Shown here piece by piece: positions 1 through 3,603 of a stretch of DNA of 5,094 bases. Position 1 is the first letter of the stretch; every line of letters begins with the position of its first letter. Under the pieces are notes generated by a model, which ran no database searches, was not told the origin of the DNA, and worked only from the letters and a program-made list of their open reading frames with translations. The stretch covers positions 1 through 5,094 of the forward strand of contig CAIQCA010000123.1 in assembly GCA_903870235.1 (NCBI GenBank). The letters run 5' to 3'. Source of the DNA: an uncultured bacterium (GTDB lineage: Bacteria > Patescibacteriota > Minisyncoccia > Phycocordibacterales > PALSA-1337). The translations under genes were made by a program, and so were the position numbers.

Positions 1-30
1 CAGCTAAAGTTATCCACAACAACTTCATAA

Positions 31-39
31 TGGTATAGT
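31..39 (+). promoter_or_regulatory. Possible extended -10 promoter of the 53-934 gene
   Basis: TGGTATAGT fits an extended -10 element (TGn followed by TATAGT, 5 of 6 to TATAAT). No good -35 hexamer lies 16-18 nt upstream, which is tolerable for an extended -10. Transcription would start near position 46, leaving a leader of only about 7 nt before the ATG at 53. No Shine-Dalgarno sequence is visible there, so translation may be leaderless-like. Inferred from the motif only. Confidence 0.35.
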
Positions 40-52
40 TATGAAATAACAT

Positions 53-934
53 ATGCGTAAAGCCTTACAAATAGTAATCTACATATTTGCAGCTATCGGC
101 TTTGTCTTGGTGGTTGTATATCTTGCTGTTGAAATGGGCTGGACCAAGACGTCAGGAATAATCGATCGCCAGCATGATTTCTTCAAACAACAATCTTTGA
201 AAAATGGCAGCGGGCTATCGGCGAGCACAAGTTCAGATGAATGGGCCCAGGGAGAAGAGTGGCAGACATTGAAAGAAGCAATAATAAAAGATAAGGAGGT
301 TATAAATAAAGTCTCAAAAGAAACCGGGGTCTCATCACGTGTGATCGTTTCTATTTTGATCGTCGAGCAACTCCGCCTTTTCCACGACAACAGAGAAATC
401 TTCAAAACTATTTTTGCTCCATTAAAAATTCTCGGAAATCAAAGCCAGTTTTCTTGGGGCGTAATGGGAATCAAACAAGATACAGCGCGAGAGATTGAAA
501 ACAACCTCAAGGATTCGAATTCGGTCTGGTATCTAGGAGTAAACTACAGTCATACTCTCGATTTTGGAAGCTCTACAGTTCTAACAAGCACCACAAGTGC
601 AGGAATAGCCAGTAATACAGCCATTCCAGAGGATACTGATACACAACGCTTTAACCGTCTAACAGACGAACATGATCGTTATTATTCATATTTATATGCA
701 GCAATCTTGATAAAAGAGATCGGGTCACAATGGAACAAAGCCGGCTTCCCTATTTCCGATAGACCAGAAATATTGGCTACACTTTTCAATATTGGTTTTA
801 CAAACTCAAAACCAAACGCCGATCCACAAGTTGGTGGTGCAGAAATAAGTATAGGAACCTCAACTTATAGTTTCGGTGGACTAGCTGGAAGCTTTTATTA
901 TTCGGACAAATTGATCAACGATTTTCCAAGATAA
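53..934 (+). CDS. Membrane-anchored protein with lysozyme/transglycosylase-like domain
   Basis: A 293-residue protein of no named family that I recognise. Residues 5-27 form one strongly hydrophobic segment after a short basic N-terminus (MRKA), which suggests a signal anchor with the rest outside the membrane; no lipobox is seen. Residues 50-65 are a Gly/Ser/Thr linker. The folded part (about 70-293) resembles lysozyme-like lytic transglycosylases in layout: a helix ending in VSILIVEQ (possible catalytic Glu105), then SWGVMGIKQDTAREIE at 134-149, recalling the S-x-G-x-M-Q-I-x-x-x-T-A block of SLT-type enzymes, and late ILATLFNIGF (240-249), recalling the A-x-x-YN-x-G block. A Ser/Thr-rich stretch at 167-192 looks like a loop insertion. 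Peptidoglycan cleavage is therefore a reasonable guess, not a firm call. The ATG at 53 is chosen because the membrane segment follows it directly; it has no Shine-Dalgarno site. The gene ends at a shared terminator, convergent with the DUF2238 gene. Confidence 0.8.
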   Translation: MRKALQIVIYIFAAIGFVLVVVYLAVEMGWTKTSGIIDRQHDFFKQQSLKNGSGLSASTSSDEWAQGEEWQTLKEAIIKDKEVINKVSKETGVSSRVIVSILIVEQLRLFHDNREIFKTIFAPLKILGNQSQFSWGVMGIKQDTAREIENNLKDSNSVWYLGVNYSHTLDFGSSTVLTSTTSAGIASNTAIPEDTDTQRFNRLTDEHDRYYSYLYAAILIKEIGSQWNKAGFPISDRPEILATLFNIGFTNSKPNADPQVGGAEISIGTSTYSFGGLAGSFYYSDKLINDFPR

Positions 935-959
935 AAACTACAATAAAAACAAATCTAAC

Positions 960-985
960 AAAAAACCGTCTTGTGACGGTTTTTT
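960..985. terminator. Bidirectional intrinsic terminator
   Basis: Six A, CCGTC, a TTGT loop, GACGG and six T form an 11-bp perfect stem with a 4-nt loop. Because the stem is flanked by A6 on one side and T6 on the other, it can end transcription from both the plus-strand gene ending at 934 and the minus-strand gene ending at 996. Confidence 0.85.
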
Positions 986-995
986 AAAAATGGGG

Positions 996-1589
996 TCAAG
1001 ATCTGATTCGTCTGATTTCGAAGATAATCACTCCGATGACAGCTCCAATAGTATCCATAAGCATATCTTTTTGCGTATCCCAAATATCTCCTTGTGAACC
1101 AAGCACAGCAAGTCCGGCTGAAGGATCTGAATTTACTGCGTAGAGCCATTCAAATATTTCATAAGCCGCCGCTAGAGCCATAATCGCGAATAACGCATAA
1201 GACCAAGCAACAAACTTGGTTTTTACGAGGCCGCGTAAATACAATATTTCTGCAATTCCAAAAGCATAGAATCCCACCGTCATATGCGCTACACGGTCAT
1301 ACATATTCCTAGTGAAACCAAAAAGGTGGTCGAACCAATCAAAAGGCACGTTGGCAAATGTGTAATGTGCTCCGATGACATGCATAATTGGGAAAAATGC
1401 CATCAAAAAATATGCCAGACCACTAAACCGAATATTTTTTATATAAAGAATAAGTAATATAAGAACAGGAACAAAAGAAGTGATAGCTTCTACGATCCAT
1501 ACAGACCTATCGGTTGGATTGACTGCTGACCAGATCAAAACGATCAAATAAACAACTAGCAGTGACAACGGTACTTTGTGATTTTTCAT
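996..1589 (-). CDS. DUF2238 (YjdF-type) integral membrane protein
   Basis: A 197-residue polytopic membrane protein, close to the usual length of the DUF2238 family, whose best-known member is the E. coli inner-membrane protein YjdF; its function is not established. Hydrophobic stretches lie at about 8-22, 32-51, 57-78, 103-118, 127-149 and 176-191, giving five or six membrane segments. The family's polar motifs are all present: GAHYTFANVPF (73-83), TRNMYDRVAHMTVGF (93-107), AAYEIFEW (141-148) and LGSQGDIWDTQKDMLMD (163-179). These conserved His, Asp and Glu residues near the membrane suggest a catalytic or ion-binding site, but this is inference. The gene starts only 20 nt after the terminator of the upstream 1651-2430 gene and has no visible Shine-Dalgarno site, so it probably has its own promoter and a near-leaderless mRNA. 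UGA is the stop codon. Confidence 0.92.
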   Translation of the reverse strand: MKNHKVPLSLLVVYLIVLIWSAVNPTDRSVWIVEAITSFVPVLILLILYIKNIRFSGLAYFLMAFFPIMHVIGAHYTFANVPFDWFDHLFGFTRNMYDRVAHMTVGFYAFGIAEILYLRGLVKTKFVAWSYALFAIMALAAAYEIFEWLYAVNSDPSAGLAVLGSQGDIWDTQKDMLMDTIGAVIGVIIFEIRRIRS

Positions 1590-1595
1590 GACTAA

Positions 1596-1601
1596 ATATT
1601 A
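1596..1601 (-). promoter_or_regulatory. Possible -10 element of the DUF2238 gene (near-leaderless)
   Basis: On the minus strand TAATAT (4 of 6 to TATAAT) ends six nt before the ATG at 1589, so transcription would begin at or next to the start codon. A TATGTT alternative lies at 1601-1606. No -35 is convincing, since that region is the oligo-T tract and stem of the preceding terminator. The call rests on the lack of room for any other promoter after the terminator. Confidence 0.25.
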
Positions 1602-1609
1602 ACATAAAT

Positions 1610-1644
1610 AAAAACCGCCCTGTGCAAAACATCGCACAGAGCGG
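1610..1644 (-). terminator. Intrinsic terminator of the 1651-2430 gene
   Basis: On the minus strand the stem CCGC-T-CTGTGC / GCACAG-G-GCGG (ten pairs and one mismatch) with an 8-nt loop GATGTTTT is followed by T5 and ATTT. It begins six nt after the TAA stop. Its plus-strand left arm (1610-1631) is identical over 22 nt to 2569-2590 in the terminator of the paralogous gene, while the opposite arm differs by small changes that mostly keep the pairing. Confidence 0.88.
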
Positions 1645-1650
1645 CGGGAC

Positions 1651-2430
1651 TTAGGGGACGGTTGGTTTGACTGGCGCTTTATCAACAAACAGGAACGGGA
1701 GGAAAGTTCCAAATTTGTGAGTCAAAGCCGGGTCAGAAGCCAATTGGAATCGATCCGAACATGGGACATATCCCAACTCAACACATCGATCTGAGACCTT
1801 AAATGTTGGTATGACATTGAAGTTTTCAGACATTGGAACGAGTCTGGGAACTGCCAATACTTGCCGGAGAACATAACCATCGGGAATTAGGTTATTGTTA
1901 TGCCGAACTTGTTTTGAAATATAAACAGCGAAATGAACAAGATCCAGAGCCGATGGAACCTTCAACCCGAGTTCATCTGCTACCGAAAGTACCTTGTCCA
2001 TTGACCACCCTTCCCAGAAGCGGACAATGCTGAAAATCGTCTGCTCTGCCTTGTCGACGCACCATGGATCATTGAACTTTTGCAGAAGATCGGCATCCAT
2101 GTCGCCCTCAAAATAGTTGAGCTGCCTAGAGATATCACACAATCGCATGTAAACTTCAAGCGACATGTTGGGATTCTTGTTCGTATAGAAAGCAACAGTA
2201 GAGCGAGACCAACCGGAAGGAACTTTGTACTTTTCAATAATAGGGCGAGCGATTTTGACGATCGCGTCCACCATGCCATCAAAGATACGTTCGTTACCTG
2301 GTGCAAGCAAACTTCCAATAATCGCAGGTGGTGCACCGTTCCTCAATATGGCCTGGCACAAACGAACCATGATCTCTGACTGATGACCCGCCGCAGCCAT
2401 AACATCTTGCGCATTTAACTCCGTAGACAT
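1651..2430 (-). CDS. Protein of unknown function, paralog 1 (FWxGWS family)
   Basis: A 259-residue soluble protein with no signal peptide or membrane segment. I do not recognise the family. It is clearly related to the next gene (2612-3346): an ungapped stretch, residues 134-170 against 129-165, has 15 identities in 37, built around VRFWEGWS (136-143), GLKVPS (155-160) and FAVY (167-170), followed by IPDGYVL (182-188). Both also share an N-terminal G-[AV]-P-x-x-I-[IM]-x-x-L block (here 32-41) and a C-terminal FLPFLFV (243-249). Residues 73-101, GWSRSTVAFYTNKNPNMSLEVYMRLCDIS, have a faint helix-turn-helix look (SRSTV, then SLEVYMRLCDI as in XRE-type regulators), which paralog 2 lacks; this is weak. 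The start at 2430 is supported by AAAGGA seven nt upstream. The gene has its own promoter, leader and terminator, so it is a monocistronic unit. A cytoplasmic role is likely, but no function can be assigned. Confidence 0.85.
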   Translation of the reverse strand: MSTELNAQDVMAAAGHQSEIMVRLCQAILRNGAPPAIIGSLLAPGNERIFDGMVDAIVKIARPIIEKYKVPSGWSRSTVAFYTNKNPNMSLEVYMRLCDISRQLNYFEGDMDADLLQKFNDPWCVDKAEQTIFSIVRFWEGWSMDKVLSVADELGLKVPSALDLVHFAVYISKQVRHNNNLIPDGYVLRQVLAVPRLVPMSENFNVIPTFKVSDRCVELGYVPCSDRFQLASDPALTHKFGTFLPFLFVDKAPVKPTVP

Positions 2431-2437
2431 ATTCAGT

Positions 2438-2443
2438 TCCTTT
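2438..2443 (-). promoter_or_regulatory. Ribosome binding site of paralog 1
   Basis: AAAGGA on the minus strand, seven nt before the ATG at 2430. It fixes the start codon. The same hexamer at nearly the same spacing precedes paralog 2, while the two membrane-protein genes in the window lack one. Confidence 0.75.
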
Positions 2444-2500
2444 CATGTTTTTCCGACTTCTCTCCCAAAAATTGTATCTGGGCCTAAATCGGGATTAACT

Positions 2501-2516
2501 AGAACTTGTCTGTTCT
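2501..2516. promoter_or_regulatory. Inverted repeat AGAAC-N6-GTTCT, possible operator
   Basis: A 5+5 bp dyad with a 6-nt centre lies just downstream of the -10 region of paralog 1, over the expected transcription start. Such a position suits a repressor site. The paralog 2 leader keeps only one half (GTTCT on the minus strand, 3416-3420). The dyad is short enough to arise by chance, so the role is speculative. Confidence 0.25.
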
Positions 2517-2518
2517 GC

Positions 2519-2547
2519 ACATTACAATTTATAGCGACGAGAGTCAA
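2519..2547 (-). promoter_or_regulatory. Promoter of paralog 1
   Basis: On the minus strand TTGACT (2542-2547, 5 of 6 to the -35 consensus) is followed after 17 nt by TAATGT (2519-2524, weak -10); TGTAAT (2521-2526) is an alternative with a 15-nt spacer. The start would fall near 2512, giving a leader of about 80 nt. The call is strengthened by a matching TTGACA-N16-TAATAT before paralog 2 and a shared TAGTTAATC element about 20 nt below each -10. Confidence 0.6.
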
Positions 2548-2566
2548 GCAACTGTTATACGGCAAC

Positions 2567-2604
2567 AAAAAAACCGCCCTGTGCAAAACAATGCACGAGG
2601 GCGG
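2567..2604 (-). terminator. Intrinsic terminator of the 2612-3346 gene
   Basis: On the minus strand the stem CCGCCCT-(C)-GTGC / GCAC-AGGGCGG (11 pairs, one bulged C) with loop ATTGTTTT is followed by T7. It starts seven nt after the TGA stop. The arm and loop at 2569-2590 are identical to 1610-1631 in the terminator of paralog 1, making this a 22-nt direct repeat about 960 nt away. It lies just upstream of the promoter of paralog 1 and insulates that gene. Confidence 0.9.
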
Positions 2605-2611
2605 CGAAACT

Positions 2612-3346
2612 TCAAGACTTCACGAAAAGGAACGGGAAGGTAACGCCAAAACCATCAATCTCTTCGCTTCGCTCCGTTGGAATCTCGTCACGAAAATTTC
2701 CGATTGGAACCTCCGTGATTATGAAATCTTCGTCATATGCGATCCCTAGAAGATAAGGCAACTCTGCTTTTTCTTCATACAACCACGGTGACACTAAACT
2801 ATTCAGTGTATACCCAGGTGGAATCGGGTTAGAATTCATGCGATTTACGCAGTAATCTGCGAAACACATGATTTCGCGAATCGAAGGTGGACACAGACCC
2901 ATTCTGCCGGCATTCAACAACGTAGCGTAACGCGACCAGCCTTTCCAGAACTGAACCACACAGAATTTCGTCTTTGTCTTGCCAACATCACCCGGCGGAT
3001 TGGTTCCCGATTGGATCAACCGCTCCAAATTAATTGGATCACGAACTGACCAACGATTCTTATTGAGCGGCGGCGCCAACCGATCAATCGGATTAAACTT
3101 CGGGGTAGGCACCACGATCTCCGTCACCAAGGGCGGCATCTCGTCGACAAACTTCTGGGCCATATCTCCGAAGATCTTCTGAGACAACTCTGGATTGCGA
3201 TCCGCGAGTTGAAAAAGCTGTTGCATAATACCAACAGGAACTCCCTTGAGCCTGAGAGCTGCAGCAAGCCCAGTTGCCATCTCCTGACTAATGGTCACAT
3301 TCTGCAAATATTTACCCCAACCATTAATTACGAATCTCTGATTCAT
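2612..3346 (-). CDS. Protein of unknown function, paralog 2 (FWxGWS family)
   Basis: A 244-residue soluble protein without signal peptide or membrane segment and of no family known to me. It matches paralog 1 (1651-2430) in order along its whole length: N-terminal GVPVGIMQQL (35-44) and IFGDMAQ (58-64), central VVQFWKGWS (130-138), GLCPPS (150-155), FADY (162-165), IPPGYTL (175-181) and PWLY (187-190), and C-terminal GFGVTFPFLFV (232-242). The middle part (about 75-125) is Pro-rich and differs from paralog 1, and the 190-230 segment is acidic and also divergent. The overall low identity means the duplication is old or the two copies diverged quickly. The ATG at 3346 follows AAAGGA by eight nt. 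By eye, base composition is somewhat more GC-rich than in the 53-934 gene, which may hint at a foreign origin. It lies downstream of fusA on the same strand but is separated by a large palindrome and has its own promoter. Confidence 0.85.
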   Translation of the reverse strand: MNQRFVINGWGKYLQNVTISQEMATGLAAALRLKGVPVGIMQQLFQLADRNPELSQKIFGDMAQKFVDEMPPLVTEIVVPTPKFNPIDRLAPPLNKNRWSVRDPINLERLIQSGTNPPGDVGKTKTKFCVVQFWKGWSRYATLLNAGRMGLCPPSIREIMCFADYCVNRMNSNPIPPGYTLNSLVSPWLYEEKAELPYLLGIAYDEDFIITEVPIGNFRDEIPTERSEEIDGFGVTFPFLFVKS

Positions 3347-3354
3347 ACCTTTAT

Positions 3355-3360
3355 TCCTTT
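3355..3360 (-). promoter_or_regulatory. Ribosome binding site of paralog 2
   Basis: AAAGGA on the minus strand, eight nt before the ATG at 3346, supporting that start codon. Confidence 0.75.
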
Positions 3361-3366
3361 GTTTTC

Positions 3367-3409
3367 GTTAATCCCTCACCTAGAAAATTTTTCTAGACCC
3401 CAGATTAAC
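3367..3409 (-). promoter_or_regulatory. Symmetric hairpin in the leader of paralog 2
   Basis: GTTAATC (3403-3409 read on the minus strand) pairs with GATTAAC (3367-3373). Inside, separated by 6 nt on each side, CTAGAAAA pairs with TTTTCTAG around one central base (3380-3396). This gives 15 pairs and a symmetric 6x6 internal loop within the untranslated leader, ending seven nt before the ribosome binding site. It could be a regulatory RNA element or a protein-binding dyad. There is no U-run directly after it, so it is not an ordinary terminator. Paralog 1 shares the outer TAGTTAATC arm but not the hairpin. Confidence 0.45.
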
Positions 3410-3432
3410 TAATTGAGAACCTACTGAATTTG

Positions 3433-3460
3433 ATATTACAATTCTTTGAATATTTGTCAA
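3433..3460 (-). promoter_or_regulatory. Promoter of paralog 2
   Basis: On the minus strand a perfect -35 TTGACA (3455-3460) is followed after 16 nt by TAATAT (3433-3438, 4 of 6). Transcription would start near 3426, leaving about 80 nt of leader. The arrangement parallels that before paralog 1. The -35 lies 22 nt downstream of the large palindrome that ends the fusA unit. Confidence 0.65.
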
Positions 3461-3482
3461 GAAAAAGCTGCGAAAGAAATTT

Positions 3483-3603
3483 AAAACACCCACACATACT
3501 TTGAGACACATCCACAGGAGATTTCTAGCAAGAAATCTCCGAGGACTAGAAAGGGCTCCTGCAGGAGCCCTTTCGCGTGTCGAGAAGTATGTGTGGGTGT
3601 TTT
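3483..3603 (-). terminator. 121-nt nested inverted repeat after fusA (complex terminator or structured RNA)
   Basis: An outer, perfect 19-bp stem joins 3483-3501 to 3585-3603. A 3x3 internal loop follows, then a 5-bp stem GACAC/GTGTC (3505-3509 with 3577-3581), which opens into a junction with two arms: a 10-bp hairpin with loop AGCA (3517-3540) and a perfect 26-nt palindrome centred on CTGCAG (3549-3574). On the minus strand the outer stem ends in GGGTGTTTT followed by AAATTT, so it can act as the fusA terminator; in the other direction it also ends in T6. The left end of the structure touches the fusA stop codon (3604-3606) with no gap. The size and the two extra arms are unusual for a plain terminator; a MITE-like or REP-like repeat, or a small structured RNA, are alternatives. 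No target-site duplication is visible. Confidence 0.75.

Noticed and set aside
1980..2336. A second minus-strand frame of 118 residues inside paralog 1
   Set aside because: It overlaps the real frame completely, has low-complexity Ser/Leu/Arg composition typical of an out-of-frame translation, and shares nothing with paralog 2.
1833..2379. Plus-strand open frames inside the paralog 1 gene (66 and 99 residues)
   Set aside because: They are antisense shadows of a well-supported gene with its own promoter, ribosome binding site and terminator, and show no ribosome binding site or motif of their own.
2868..2913. LexA-like motif in paralog 2 (GLCPPSIREI)
   Set aside because: It resembles the LexA PPSxREI signature, but the following residues do not continue as a LexA winged helix, there is no Ser-Lys peptidase domain, and paralog 1 has a different sequence there.
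2979..3412. Plus-strand frames opposite paralog 2 and its leader
   Set aside because: The first is antisense to conserved coding sequence; the second runs over the promoter and leader of paralog 2 and lacks coding character.
1610..3420. Integron-like cassette array with attC sites
   Set aside because: The tandem one-gene units and repeated 3' hairpins suggested cassettes, but GTTAATC does not fit the GTTRRRY core, no paired R-box/L-box structure is seen, no integrase is in the window, and the hairpins fit terminators with T-runs.
3483..3603. Insertion sequence or transposon ends
   Set aside because: The 19-bp inverted repeats enclose only about 80 nt with no coding capacity, and no target-site duplication flanks them. 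A MITE remains possible but cannot be shown from one copy.
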